Shown: positions 11,098-23,848 of the stretch, piece by piece | Numbering within the stretch: position 1 is the stretch's first letter | How the letters are laid out: each line of letters starts with the position of its first letter | Assembly (NCBI GenBank): GCA_009103225.1 | Contig: RHPI01002503.1 | Coordinates: 309,241 to 362,362 of the forward strand | Direction of reading: 5' to 3' | DNA length: 53,122 bases | DNA from: Chlorokybus atmophyticus | Lineage: Eukaryota; Streptophyta; Chlorokybophyceae; Chlorokybales; Chlorokybaceae | Made by a program: the position numbers and the translations under genes | The notes under the pieces: model-generated | The model's input: the letters and a program-made list of their open reading frames with translations, nothing else | What the model was told of the DNA's origin: nothing | Databases searched by the model: none

Positions 11098-14000
11098 TTA
11101 AGCTTGCCACCCATGCTGCGCTGCAACGCGCTGGAATGCCTCCTGGGCCTCAGCCAAGCTGTACTCACGGCCGCTGGTGGTATCTAGCCGGGCGCCGCCC
11201 TCCACAAGGTGCGAGTGAATCTGCAACAGGCAGTCAAGAAGAACAAGCAAGTCCAAATTGAACAACTGATGAAGTGGTACTGACAGACAGGGTCACCCCC
11301 AAGGTTCTTGTTGAGCTGACCTCCACAAGCAGGTTCTCCAAACTCATGGCGGGTGTCCAGCCCGTGCGAGTCAAGGACTCCATGCAAATGCTGCCTCCAA
11401 CAGTAACATGACCAGTCCGAAACCTGCGTAATATGCCTCCAGTTGTATGCCATTGAGTAAGACTTGAAAGCAACATACAAAGAGCTGCAGAACCGCCACC
11501 CCGCCAGCACAGAGCAGCCGCAAGGTTCTGCATTTGTAATGGTGTGACTGTACTACCTGAAACGCGGGGACACCACCCGGACGAATGGTGGTTCGAATGG
11601 GAAGTCGTTCGGGAAGCGCAGCTCAAGAACTACACCCGCCTACAAACACCCAGCGCCGTCAAGAGAACAGCAAGTTGGGAGCGTTTTACCCCCCAAGATG
11701 CATGTGCGTGTCGCACAATCACAAACACTATGCTGGATTGGGGTAGGGTGGGGTGGGCACCTGAGCTGCTGGCTTGCCAGTCCTCCGAGCATAGTCGTGT
11801 AACTCAATGTGCAATGGCGTTGCCTGCAACCACACCAGGGAACATGCCATACGAACAAGTCGCGGTCAGAAACTGATGTATGGGCAGTTTTTGTCGTGGT
11901 CCCATGCCAAGCAACAATGGTGCCTCGCAACTGAGACTGGCACAGTTGTCAAGTACCTGAAAGAGATCTACACTGTACTTGACTAGCCATCTAAACATGT
12001 CGTCCTCATCCGGCAACTCGACCACGCACTTTCCATCGCCCATGAAGTTATGGCTGGAGCTGGTGCTTCGGGACGCCTGAAGCGTGACCATTTTCTTCAA
12101 CTCGCGCGTGACGGCTTTTGTTGCAGCAGTGCTGTGCTGACTTCCAGGTCGTGTTGCATGTTGCAAGGGCGTGCTGCATTGCGCTTCAGCCACATCAGCC
12201 TTGCTCTCACGCTCCAGGTCGATGTCTGACTCAGCAAGTCCTGCAGCACGCAGCTGGCGCATCAAGCCTTAACGTAACCGAACCGTTAACTAGAAGGACG
12301 AAATGGCTTTGTCGATACTAAGTTGGCCATGCCAAGTTAACAAGGTTTCTTACAAAAGAGGTCATACACATCAGTTCCGTTGTAGTGATGCAGCGCAATG
12401 CGTGCAACCACTTGCCTCTCGCTGTTGCATCAGTGGACTGCACAGGAACAAAATCCTTTCGCCATGCTTGGAGAACAATCTTTATTGGCCTTGGTGCATC
12501 ATCAACCAATGTAGTGCTCTGCGCGAGCAGATATGAGTGCAACCCGTTGGAAGACTAGCAGTGCAGCAAAAAGCTTTGAGCTTGCACTACCGACCTGAGC
12601 CAATGCAAGCTGATGGTGTGAGTAGTGACTGCTGAGGCGTGGTAAGAGGTCTGCAGCGCCATAGCTCTCACGACTATAACTTGATACACTTCCTTGTGGT
12701 GCGCACATGAGGTATCTTATGGTGACGCAGTCAGCGTCGTGGATGGTGAGAATGCCGGAGTGCGCTGAACGGGAGGCGAACATATTTAAGGCGGGTGATA
12801 AGGCTGGTATGGACGGTGCCGCTGCCACAGGTGTTGCTCTTCCAGGTAATTCACGCACAACCTCACAGATGGCCATCATCGTGTAATCGCCACCACAATA
12901 AGCCAAAGACGTGTCTCGAGTAGTGGCCAAGTAGATTCCCTGGCAGCACAGCCATGTGTGACTATCACAACACCAGCACTTGACATGCTCATCAGCCCAT
13001 GCACGAAGGGAGCTGGTAATACCTGGCCATATGCTGCGCCTTGAGCCATGAGATGCGTGTGAGACAGATTGCGCAAACCTGAGCAGCCAGTTGCATGCGG
13101 TTTCGATTATGACAGACAGAACATGTTCAGCAGTCTGTTGACATGCGTATTGCAAAGGGAAACAGCACACACACTGAAAGGTACCGTTGCGCATGATGCT
13201 GAAGAAGTTGTGGAACTTGGATCCGTGATAGGCAAACATTGAGGCTCCAGCTGCATTGCGGCGTGCGGTGAACCTGGCCTCATGCTCGGGGTTGCCTTCA
13301 AGTACGCAGTATTGCTTCCACTCCTAGTAGCACACACGCATTATTAAAATCTGCAATGGTGAGCGTAGCTACCAGCTTCACAACAAACAAACAGCCATAC
13401 CTGGCCAAAACTTTTCAAACGATGTGACTCGGGAAGACAATGCACGCGTGTGCGGTTTGTTGAAACCACAAACTGTAAAATCTGGTACATCAACAAGACG
13501 CTCTGCCGCATGTGAATGGTCATGTTTGCACCGATGCGCTGCAGCACAGCCTGCAGCAGCGTGTACACGAACGGAGCAGTTGAAGTGGTGATGTCATTGA
13601 ATATATCAACTTTGGGTTTCGATGCTTCCAGCTGTAGTAAAACAAGGCGCTGTCCAGTTGCAGGATCAGTGTAATAACAAGCGAGGTGCTTTTGTTTTGG
13701 GACACCACTCGTCGAGTCCTTTGTGGGAACGTCATAATTGTCGAGCTGTTCAACCTGCAAAAGTGGCTTCAATGCCAGCGGTAGTTGCAGAAGTCTGTCG
13801 TGGGCACCATTGAGCACACTTGTCTTGTTGACGGCGCTGCACGCGTACATTTTGTTTACATGCCGCGTAACATTTACAAGCTAGCATGCTACATACAACC
13901 ATGCCAAGCGATCATGGTTAGAATGCGCTGCATCAATATCTGTCGCTCTTACCTTAGCAAGCAGACTGTGACAATCCATTTCACAGCCAACAGAGCCTTC

Positions 14001-17000
14001 AACTCACAGTCACTCTCACAGGCTCGCATGCGCACAAGCGAAGGCAAAGCATCCAGTGTCTCCCTCAACAAGGCAACCTGTTTGTTGTCAATATCCATGG
14101 CAAGGGTATGGCTGGCAGCAGCAGCTGACTGTCCATTGTTGACCTTCAGGACACCACCAAAATAACCGCTTCGCTCTCGAAGTTGTTGTTTAAGCAAAAG
14201 TACTGTTGGGAAAGGCTCAAATACCTGGGGCAACCGTGTGTTTAGCAAAATATGATAATTATTCCTTGTTCAAAATCTTAACAATTACTTGATGAGCGTT
14301 GTTTGCGTTCGCTGCAGCTCTTGCACAGCTCAGGTCTATCTCTGCAAAGTCAGACTTCAATAAGCTCCTGATAGCAGCCGCCAAACCCAGCTGGCAAGTA
14401 GCAAATCATTGAGGAAATCCAACTCATAACCAGCTCAGAATCATCAGACAGCATGTCTCACCTCCTCAAATGCATGTAAGCATAACGAGTCGGCACATGC
14501 ATACAACCGGCTTGATGGAGTAGCATGCGCTTTGAGGCAGATGGCACATGATTGGAATGCCGCCTCCAAGCTCGTGTGTACAAACATGCAGAGATGCACA
14601 AACACGTTTCTGCATACATGTGAGTACAATGGTTACATGTATATAGAATTTCCAACCTGAGAGTTGCAGACGCAGGGGAGCAACACGTAAGATGCAACGT
14701 AGTCAGGGTGCATGCAAGTATGCCGTACGAAGCAGCCATGCCCAGGCGCGCATACCTCTTGACGTTGTCATCCATGTTGCGCGCATCATTCGTCCAGCCT
14801 TCAAAGAAGATGCGTACAAGCTGTGGTATGTACTTGCAAGTGCCATACGCCTCACCTCTCAGCCACAACCGACAAGCATCATTTATTTGCTCCAACTCCT
14901 CCCTGCTAGCAGCCTGGCTTGCTTTTACTGTGTAAGGTCTCAATATATCCCTGTGGCATCCAGCCACTGACATTAGTTGAGCAACACTACAGTACGATGC
15001 ACATGATGCTGACTTGTAACTCACACAGCGTTCTCTGAGCTCAGCTGCCAGTCAGCGTAACACAGATGCAGGCGCAAGGGCTGTTCTCCGTTCAAGCCCA
15101 AAGCCTCAGCGACAGTCCGCAGCTGCGCACTACCTTCCAAGCTCATGTGACAAACAACCTGTCAACACAGCAACTTCGTGATTTTCACAAGGGGATATAG
15201 AACAACTGCTGGTCAGTACAGGCAAGCTGCAGCCTATGCTGTCACACACCTCGCAGCCTGGGATGTTCAGCTCCACATGCCACCATGCACAAGGTGCAAC
15301 ATTGCCCTCTTGTGCTGCATCAGCTGCATCGTGGCATTGCCTTGCTGCTTGTGCAACCTGAAGAGCCAAGGAATGCAAGTCACATGATTGAATATCCACG
15401 CTGCAGGTACAATCTAGTCAACAACTCATCAATGCAACATGCATTGTAGCGCACCTCTTGCCAGATGATGGCGTTCTTGGACACATCCAACACAAGGCTG
15501 TCAACCATATCATAGCCGAAACGGTCACCTTCGCTATCATCGCTATCATCACCGTCGCTAAGCAGGCCATCAGAACTCTCAACGAGCTCTACATCCGCAT
15601 GGCCCATGGGACTGAAACTGCGGGTGGCACATGGTGAAGTGCTGGGCAGAGCACTTACACACAATGACATAGACTGCGGCTGTCTTCGATATGCAGCAAG
15701 CATGGCATCAAGGACAACATCAATGGCGCTGCCACATGCTGCACGCTCAAGGCGGTCGTTGACAGCTGTTGCAAATGCAGACAGCCTCTCGTCTTCCGTC
15801 CATACACACAGCACACCTGCAATGACCGTCATGCTTGCTTGTGTCAGTGCATGTACATGCGTCTCCTAAGTTTGAAATCAATGCAGGCAACCACCACAAC
15901 CGATAATGCATGGTTTCACCTGGGTGTATATTGCAAAAGAGCTCCAGACCATCCCCGAGCACAAAGGTGACTGCATTGTCGGCTGTCTCCATCAAAGAGA
16001 ACAGCATGCCAAAAGTTTGCTGCTGCGGATGCCTGATGAAGCACTGCTCGACATTGGTGCCGGATATGTACACTGCATTGGCAGCTGCCCAGGCAGCAAA
16101 CTGAGCGCCCAAAAGCGAACAACCAGGCCACAAGCTTTCGCAAGACTTGAGCAAGGCAGGCAGCTTGCAATATGTCGTGAATATGGCATCAAGAATGGCG
16201 CCCACAGCATCGTCAGCGGAGTTGCTGCTCTCAAGACGGGCATTAACATGCGTAGCACAATCCAACAGGCAGCTGCTTTCAGTGATTACAAACATTGCGC
16301 CTGCAGACTGGAAGCGATCAGCAAGGCATACACCGGATACCAGTCAGCTCGCCTTACATGAAGCACTGGGCTTGACACACCTTGTTGCAGGTTGCAATAG
16401 AGCTGTGCGCACTCTTTACCGACACCCAAGAGCATGAACTCGTTGGTTGCTTCCACCAGATGAAGCAGCACGCCGCGCCCTGGAGGCTGGCCGGGATGCG
16501 TGATACAGCAGCTTGTGGCTGACGGACCATCGCTGTCTCCGCCACTAGGCAAGGCGCCATTTGCATGGGCCCAAGCAGCGAATTGCGTAGCAGCCATGCC
16601 TGTGCCGATGCTCATCAACACCCAGGCCACCGGACAGCCTTGTTTGGATCCTGGCTGGGCCAGGCAAACCCTAGCGAGCAGGAGGCAGTGTCCGCTTCAC
16701 CATATTTAGCCTACGCTGCATGACTGCCTGCATTTGCCCTGCAGCTGCTACTGGCCTCCAATGCGTGCTTCAACACTGATGGCACGACAAACGCAGACGC
16801 CCTTTCAAGCAGCTGTTACTACTCACTAGTGTGCATGCAGTCAACAGCCGCAATCTGCGGCTCGCAGAACCTATAAGGACGTACAAACACTCCCATACCT
16901 TGTGATAATGGCGTTTGCAATGCCACAAGGTAAAGGCGTCTTCTTCGCAGTCAGCAACAGCGCCTCTGACTGACGACTCGAAGCCTCCCAGGGCGCCTGC

Positions 17001-17265
17001 TGCAAACTGCACGCTCCCAAGCAAGCTGAAGGCCAAGCCTCAGCCGCTATTGCAGGTTGCCACCGTCAATCCCACTCAGCTGACAGCACGGAACAGACCA
17101 CCTTGTTGAAGAACTACAAGCACCCTTGCACTGAAGCAAAGCCAGCCAGTGACCGAGCTTACCCTTGCAAAGCAGCGCCGAATCCAGCTGAACGCACACG
17201 GAGACCGGCCACGCCTTGCCAGCGGAGGCAGCGCCCAACGAGACGTTTGCGCGCAAAGTACGCAC
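11098..17265 (-). CDS. PARP6/8-type ADP-ribosyltransferase fused to UBE2Q-type E2 domain
   Basis: About 18 exons on the minus strand. N-terminal exons (~14,900-17,265) hold repeated modules. The PARP6/8-like core follows: 14,462-14,609 (SCAICLKAHATPSSRLYAC, cf. the family's cysteine motif), 14,289-14,390, 13,953-14,224 (VFEPFP), 13,401-13,836 (QILQFVVSTNR), 13,185-13,323 (FAYHGS, NAD-binding His; FSIMRNG), 13,023-13,078 (GAAYGQ), 12,595-12,939 (GIYLATTRDTSLAY, the conserved Tyr). The catalytic Glu of poly-ADP-ribosylating PARPs is not at its place, so mono-ADP-ribosylation is expected. Then the E2: 11,957-~12,265 (ELPDEDDMFRWLVKYSVDLF), 11,761-11,823, 11,557-11,639 (FPNDFPFEPPFVRVVSPRF), 11,321-11,423 (GGSICMESLTRTGW, catalytic Cys) and 11,098-11,220 with the stop. 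Such fusions are known in fungi. The exon joining the two halves (~12,270-12,540) is uncertain, so two adjacent genes are possible; the gap leaves little room. The start is approximate. Confidence 0.8.
15400..16640 (-). repeat. Internal repeat modules in the PARP-E2 N-terminus
   Basis: Translated on the minus strand, two modules match: FAAWAAANAVY..CFIRHPQQ..LFSLMETA..FVLGDG..LFCN (about 15,900-16,120) and FAAWAHANGAL..CCITHPGQ..LLHLVEAT..LLGVGK..LYCN (about 16,380-16,600). A second pair, VNDRLER..AIDVVLDAMLAAY (about 15,690-15,790) and VNARLES..AVGAILDAIFTTY (about 16,160-16,270), flanks them. The pattern suggests an exon-pair duplication. I do not recognise the domain. Confidence 0.65.
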
Positions 17266-17439
17266 CGCCTTGCATTGCCTGACGCGACTTCAGCATTGGG
17301 AATGTGCTGCTCGCATGCACACTGACGCTGCTTTACGAAGTGCGCGTCCGCACTTGGCCGCACTTGAAGCGCACACAAACACACTCTCTGCTTTAGACCA
17401 ATCAGGCAGCTCGGCTTCAAGCAGGCTGCAATTTGCCGC

Positions 17440-17810
17440 AGCAGCAGCAGCGGCAGCGGTCGTGGCGGTGGTGGTGGTGGTGGTGGTGGTGGTGCGGTGC
17501 CCAAAGCTACGTGGTGGAAGCTTGAAGCAAAGGCGGTGTCACTAAGAGGTAGGCACGAGGTTCACTTAGGATTCAGGATCCCGGAGGTCGGCTGGGGTTG
17601 TCTTGCATGTCAGTGTGAGTGACAGTTGACTGAAGCTGCGGCAAGGGGTTCCCTTCATGTTGACATTGTACCGTGGAGGTTGGAAGCACGTATGTTAGCT
17701 CTCGCAGGCATTGTCGATGGCGGCATTGCTGTTGTGGTCGTTGGTGTCGGGTGACATGCTAGCAACAACAAACCTGCGCTTCATTCCGACCCAGCATGCT
17801 GCGCTGCTTG
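17440..17810. repeat. Promoter-side repeat, copy 2 of 2
   Basis: Partner of 9610-10,070. It begins with a GGT trinucleotide run (17,466-17,493), continues through GCTACGTGG, AAAGGCGGTGTCA and AGTGACAGTTGAC, and fades near 17,810. It lies between the PARP-E2 start (minus) and the PsbP-domain gene (plus), and so holds the upstream region of both. Confidence 0.6.
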
Positions 17811-17907
17811 GTTGGGGCTGCCACCTTCCAGCTGCTGTAGTTTACTGAAATATGCGGTTTTGCTTGTGGTCAGGCGCAAAGGCGTCGATTACCTGGCAAC
17901 CACAGGC

Positions 17908-19314
17908 ATGGCGTCTCACGCTTGCCTGCTTGCCACTGCACGGGCGACATGCATTGACCGACCAAGCTCACGCCAGTTGCTGGTGAGCGGCACGCTGTTG
18001 CAGTAGCATTTCAGCAATGCTCGGTGTTGTAAATTTCTTTGTGTGCCAGGGCTTCAAGTTGCATCACAAGCGAGTAACCTCAGTTGCTATCAGTCGAGAG
18101 GCTGCTACTGTGGCCCAGACACCTGTTTCGGCAGACAAGGTAATAGTTTGGCAATCTTGCAAAGCGTTTACATGCGTACCTGTTAGTTCTGTGGTTCTTG
18201 GCTTTTGCTTCACGAGCTTGCCTGACGATAACTAGTATTTGGTTTGTCCTGGTCTGTTTTATGCCCTCAGGAAGAGGAAGGTGCGTCAGATGAGTTGGCA
18301 GTGGTCATCCACTGCATGTAGACAGACGCAACATTGCATGGCATACTGCAACTTGATCGCCTGTGCGGTTCTTGTGTTACATACGCATCACGCATGCCTA
18401 CAGGCTCCCGCCACGTCTGAGGCTTGTGCAAGCGAGAACTCTACAGTCACACGTCGTGCGGCATTGCTGGGCGCATGCACGCTGGCTGTGGCTGCGGCTG
18501 TCAGCAACCAGACAACACTTCCAGCAAAGGCAGATGACGGATACTTCACATTCTATGGCCAGGTACGGTACCAGTTTGTATCTCAACCAGCAGACAGGGT
18601 TGCGAGTAAACTGATTGTGAACTGATTGTTTGCTTTTATTTGACACATGCAGGCTGCTGGCCCTGCCAGTTATGGCGGCTACGGCGGTACAGAAAGGAGG
18701 GAGGGAGCGCGGTATACGTACGACGTGCCTGAGGCCTGGAAGGCGCGCGCCATCAGCAAGGTGGAGAAGGGCACCAATGGAACGGACAGCGAGTTCTTCA
18801 ACCCAAAGAAGAAGGACGAGAAGGTTTATGTTACATCTCTTGCAGGGGTTGGCCGGCTTAACAACATCAACAACACACTCCAGGTGAGCATGCGTATGGC
18901 AAATTGCCAACTCTCCCACAGAATATGTGCGCTGTGATTCACCATACACTGTATTCAGTACAAGCACTAGATCATATAATGTGCACTGTGTTGCACATTC
19001 CATGTCTTTGGAATGGGTATTTGCCGTTGTTGTAAGTGGGTGTGCTTCTGCAGGATTTGGCCTTGTCAGATGTGCGACTCCAGGACTTCCTGGGTTCCGC
19101 AGACAATGTCGCCTCATCCGAGGACAGGAACGGCAGCCAGTTGTATTATAGGTACGACATCAGCAGTGCGGTTGGCCACGCGCTCATCAACGTCACTTCT
19201 GTCAGCGGTAAGATCTATGCCCACTTTGTCCTGGCGCCTCCAAAGGAATGGGTTCGGGACGAAGCCGCCCTGCGGCGCATCAGTGCTTCTTTCAAGACTA
19301 CCCAGTATGCTTAG
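17908..19314 (+). CDS. PsbP-domain thylakoid lumen protein (PPD4-like)
   Basis: Five exons (17,908-17,982, 18,050-18,139, 18,404-18,562, 18,653-18,883, 19,054-19,314) join in phase into 271 residues. The first ~55 residues are rich in Ala, Ser and Arg with few acids, like a chloroplast transit peptide. Residues 72-90 hold a twin arginine, a hydrophobic stretch and an AKA cleavage site at 96-98, as in Tat-dependent lumen signals. The mature part starts DDGYFTFYGQ and continues SYGGYGG, YTYDVPEAWK, SKVEKGTNGTDSEFFNPKKK, AHFVLAPPKEW and a C-terminal SFKTTQ. This order fits the PsbP-domain family, and from memory PPD4 best. PsbP relatives assist photosystem assembly or stability in the lumen; the exact role of this member is not shown by sequence. 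The start was chosen because this ATG opens a leader that splices in frame. Confidence 0.9.
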
Positions 19315-20653
19315 AGTGCACAGCCGAACAATTTTGTAATAATTAACCAGCCTGGTGGATACCATTGCTGTGATTGAGTCCAGCAGCACTGGCTTGTCTC
19401 GCGTCTATGTGTGACGGACTTGCAGCTTCAGTCCGTGGATCAGCATGCTAATGCACGCTCACACAAGCGTAAGCAAGCTCAACTGGCAGGGGTAAATTCA
19501 TAAGTGGTCAGAGTTGAGTAGCATAAGCTGCGACCAGATACCTGTGTAGCTGACAACCCAAAAACCGCGCTTTGCAGATGCTACGTCAATTGCAAACTTT
19601 GCAATGGACACAAGTTGTTGCAAACATGCATAGTGCCAGATGTTCCTTGGTCCGAACACATTCTTGCCAAAAGCACTAGAGCACAGACAGAAAGTGCAGT
19701 CCCTGAGTTACAGCGTGTGCTTGTCTAGCCTCTGCTTGGCACAGCTTCCAAAACGGTGGCATGCCAACGAGACAGCACCACAGTCCAATCCACGTAGTAT
19801 ACCAACCATCCCACAGAAGCTGGGTATAATGTGTCCAGACAGCTGGCACCCAAGTGTTGTGTTCGCTGCATTTTTCAGCTGCTATGCTCGACCATATACA
19901 GCGACACACCGATGATGCACAATCTGCTTCATGCGCATCTGCCAGCGGGTGGCTTGCACTCTACAGTGTGCACAGGCTCTGGCGATTATGGCGCGGAGCA
20001 ACGGCGATGCCAGGGTGGGCACCAGTGCATGCCTCCCCGACCACAGAGGCGGACGCAGCCCTAGCGTAGCTGTATGCTAGTGTACACGCATGCTGGCTGA
20101 GTCATGTATTCTACTGCTTGCGTTGAGTGTAGGATTGATGAGTGTAGGCAGCCATGCGCGCGGACAATATAAATGTTGGCGGTGTCAGGCCATGTAGTAA
20201 GAGAGAGACAATCTGTTGAGACAACGCTGGTACTGTGACACTAAGTGCTTGTGGTGCAGCGGCTTTCTTTTGACATGCAGCAACAGGCAGAGTGTGCACA
20301 AGTCTTGTCAATCCAATCGATGGCTGGGTGAGGGCTGCGTTCTGCCTGTTGCAGAGCGCAGTCCTCACCCAGCCATCGCCTCTGTACTGCTCTTGCGCCG
20401 CTTGCCGCCCTCCTTTGCTCCACCATTCTCGCTGCACAGCAACACACAGTTTACATATCAACCCCAGAAACCCACCTTCATTTCACCATGGCGCGTGAGC
20501 ACAGCAAATCCCTGTACCTTGCATCGCCTCCCGCCTCTGATGGCCGCGTCTTCTTAGCCCTATCCTTCTCTCTGCGTTGCTTCCTGTTCAACCAAAGTAA
20601 CAACATCTGGCAGCTGTCCCACAATATTCCAAACAAAAACATGCACAAAGTAC
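19315..20653. other. Intergenic, 3' flanks of two convergent genes
   Basis: This lies between the stops of the PsbP-domain gene (plus) and cyclin H (minus). No open frame has family motifs or good splice signals. It contains the inverted repeat at 20,318-20,378. Confidence 0.5.
20318..20378. repeat. Inverted repeat, 22-bp arms with one mismatch
   Basis: Arms at 20,318-20,339 and 20,357-20,378 are reverse complements except for one base, with a 17-base loop that can pair partly (CTGC/GCAG). It lies in the 3' intergenic space between the PsbP-domain gene and cyclin H. Confidence 0.9.
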
Positions 20654-23184
20654 TCACGTGCTGTCGTCGTCTGTTCCTTTGTTTGCGCCCGCAGTGAGAC
20701 GCAGCAGCAATCGCAGCTTGCGGTCAATGCGCCTAACCTCCTCCTCCTCCGCCGCAGCGTCTCTGCTCCGCGCAGCTTCCGCCGTCTGCGCACGTGCATC
20801 GCAGCATCAGTGTTTGTTACGTGTATGCACAAGCCGTGTTGGACCTGGCATGTAGTCAACTGACCATTGCTTGGATGCCGCGTATGGCGTTGAACAGCTC
20901 GGCGCGTGCCGCTTCAGTGCGGTCCTGATCACTTGATCCCGACCGCTCCAAGACATGCCTAATATACCTGAATAGTACAATTTACGTGACAATGCAACAA
21001 TGTGAAGAGCGGTATCCATGAAACAAAAGAGTATGTGTCTATCAAGAAAGCATGTTGCATTGCAGTGCGTACTACATTCTCAATACATATTGACACATGA
21101 CATTCTCATTGTGGTTGCAGGTGCTGTGTGTATAGTGCATACCACTCCACAAAGTAGCATACAAACCGGTACAGCATGTAACCATTAGAGCTGCAGCTGC
21201 TGCAAAGCAACACACAAAGCGGATTGCACATGACTCACCTGTCCGCATCAAATCCAAACTTGCGCAGTGAAAGAGCCAGCGCCGACATGGCAATCTGCAA
21301 TGCAAGCTTGGTTGGACTACACCAATGCACGATGATTGTTGATACACGATGATCAACAGCAGAGTGTGAGCAACGCACCTGACCCGGTGGGAAGATGAAC
21401 GGAATGTCTGATAGAACAGCACTGTCGATGAACGAGCGCGCGTAGCTGTATACATCCTGTGCGCACGTCAGCGCAATAGCGAACTCATCAAGCATTTCAG
21501 CTAACTGCCGGGCGAACAAGAGCCAATTATTACTCATCATACCCGCAGCTTTTGTGGATTGACTGTCTCCCCACAAAGTTCGCTGAATTGCTGCAGACAT
21601 GGGCGCAGGTTTGTTGAATCAAACCCTCGTGCAATACAACATACACTGAACATGCGTGTAACCAACAGTCTCGCAACTTTATTGGAACATCAAGTGTTCA
21701 ACACACACCTTAAAGTCTTCCAGAAAACCCTCCAAGGGTCGATACGCCGATATCACAACCAAGTCAAAGTCCAAAGCCTGTACGGCGGGGCTGCTGAGGG
21801 ATAGCATGGAGACAAAGCCTAATGCGACTGAATGTCCACATGCAGGCAACATTACTTTGTCGTTGTACTGACTTGGAATGCTCCACCATTGCTGTACCTG
21901 TAGCAATGGCAGCTCATTTTTCAGCACGACCGCAGGGTTCTGATCAATCCCTTTGCCAAACTCCTCCGCAGAGACGTGGAACTCCTCGGCTTTGCAGGCC
22001 ACGTACACGCACGTCAACCTGTACACGCTTACCTTCAGCATAGGCTCAATACAAGCACATTCAAAAAGTACAGCATGCCATCCATTCAACACCACTGATG
22101 TGGGTTTTCAGTTACAGATGCATGCTGGGACTGCATAGCATGTGTGCACACACATACACAGGCAACAGCGCACACGCACACACGCACGCACGCACGCACG
22201 CTCACGCACATGCACAAGTGCAGTTGCCCAACTGAACAAGCACACACAACACCATCAACCGCTCCCATCCCCGCTTACATGATGTGTTTGGGGTGGTAGT
22301 CCATGGCCGACTGCTTCAGGTAGAACCGTTCGAAGTACGCGACGGCGGTGGCCTGGAGCTTGTGCGGGAACGCGAACGCCTTGCATACCTCCTGGATCTT
22401 GCGACGGTAGTACGAACGGAGGGCCGCCTCCTCAGCGGGGGACAGCACTGCTGAGGGTAACTCTGGTGAAGATGGAGTGGAGGTGGAAGCCGATGCCAAG
22501 GCGCTGTCTTTCCCGGCCTCGTTGACTGTAAACCTCTGCTCGATCTGCCCAACCATTATGCGGTGACGCCATCATCCAAATTGTTGGAAAGCTTGTCCTG
22601 TCTCTTAGATCAATGGCAAGACAGAGAGAAAGCATGGACATGACCAGAGTGTAGTGAAACAGAACAATACTGCAGCAAAAAGATAGGCAATTGTTGATAG
22701 GGGTAATTGTTGTGAGGTAATCATTGCAAGGTGCCATAGGAGCTGCTACGCTAAACGCTAAACATACGGTCTCCTTGTGCTGTGTCTTCTACAAAGTTCA
22801 ACATGCCAGCGCAAGACTGAGTGCATTGCATCCAGCTCGGTGTCTATCATTCAGCATCAACTTCGGATGCGGCATGCTTGCTTCCAATGCTTGGCAGTTT
22901 GTTTAAGCCCAAGAAGATGCCAATTGTGCAAGCTGCTCTTAATCAGCCTCAAGCACGTCGCGCACATGGCCAGCTATGATGCTCATGACGTGATATTGGC
23001 ATTGTTCATAAAGCTTGAGACCCGCTTGTTGAGTTTGCTTGCCAGCGACGTGACATGTCAGATTGCTATGTCAAAGCTGCATCCAATCGCAAAACAAATA
23101 AGCCCACACGTGAAGGGTGCTCACCAGTTGCTCTGCGGTGAACGTCCACAAGCGCCGCTGCGTTGATGTTGGGTAATGCGCCAT
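20654..23184 (-). CDS. CYCH: Cyclin H, CDK-activating kinase/TFIIH subunit
   Basis: Cyclin H pairs with the CDK7/CDKD kinase and MAT1 to phosphorylate cell-cycle CDKs and, within TFIIH, the RNA polymerase II tail. Eight exons on the minus strand (23,125-23,184; 22,279-22,544; 21,898-22,018; 21,709-21,777; 21,379-21,504; 21,239-21,294; 20,865-20,967; 20,654-20,785) join in phase into 310 residues, close to the ~320-336 usual. It starts [20 protein letters not shown], the family's N-terminal helix. The cyclin box follows: [51 protein letters not shown] and [19 protein letters not shown]. The second cyclin repeat includes FIFPPGQ, and the tail is charged. The wording is closest to plant cyclin H. 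Exon 1 is separated by a ~580 bp intron. A further short exon there is possible, because the helix after EEQL is shorter than in plants. Confidence 0.93.
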
Positions 23185-23848
23185 ACAAGCACTTTTAGAA
23201 GCAACTTTGCGTGGCTATATGCTCACAGCTTTGAGCATGCTTTCCTGGCAGAAACCAACGCGTCAGCATACACAGCACCACGAACTGAATTGAATTCATC
23301 ACAGGCGCATAACTTGCCGAGCTGAAAGGTAAACACACAGGAAAATTGAGCGCAATACAAGAGCCTTTCAACAGAGCCGCAATGCGGATGGGAAATGCGT
23401 ACACTAACAACGAGGAGAGAGGAATGACGACAACTGCTGTTGACTACACAGATTCGGCATTGTGCATGCAGGCGGAAACAGCCATGAGATAACAAACTTG
23501 ATCTAGAATGAAAGCAACAAGCGCAGCAGCCGACACTCCAATCAGGTGGCAGGCAAGCTAAGCCAGTAGATCGCGCACGCCCATACACGCACACATACAT
23601 GCACATACCTCAACAACGGCCTGCCCAGCTTGCAGCGAAGCTTGCCAGTCCACCATCAAGCAGCAAGCGGATCGCCGCCCCCGAGCAAGCAATCCTACAA
23701 CCGCTTGGACGACAATTCGTCCATCCCGTGGTGTGTGCTTCCCGCCCAACACGATGCTCCTCCTCAGTCCTCCCTGCGCCTCTTCCGTGACAACGGCCTC
23801 CACCTCCACCTCCGCCTCCGCCTCCGCCTCCGCCTCAGCACAGTACTA
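23185..23848. other. Intergenic, no supported gene
   Basis: Upstream region of cyclin H and 3' flank of the small minus-strand gene. Only short conflicting frames are present. A CCTCCG hexamer-like repeat at 23,800-23,837 lies at its edge. Confidence 0.5.
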
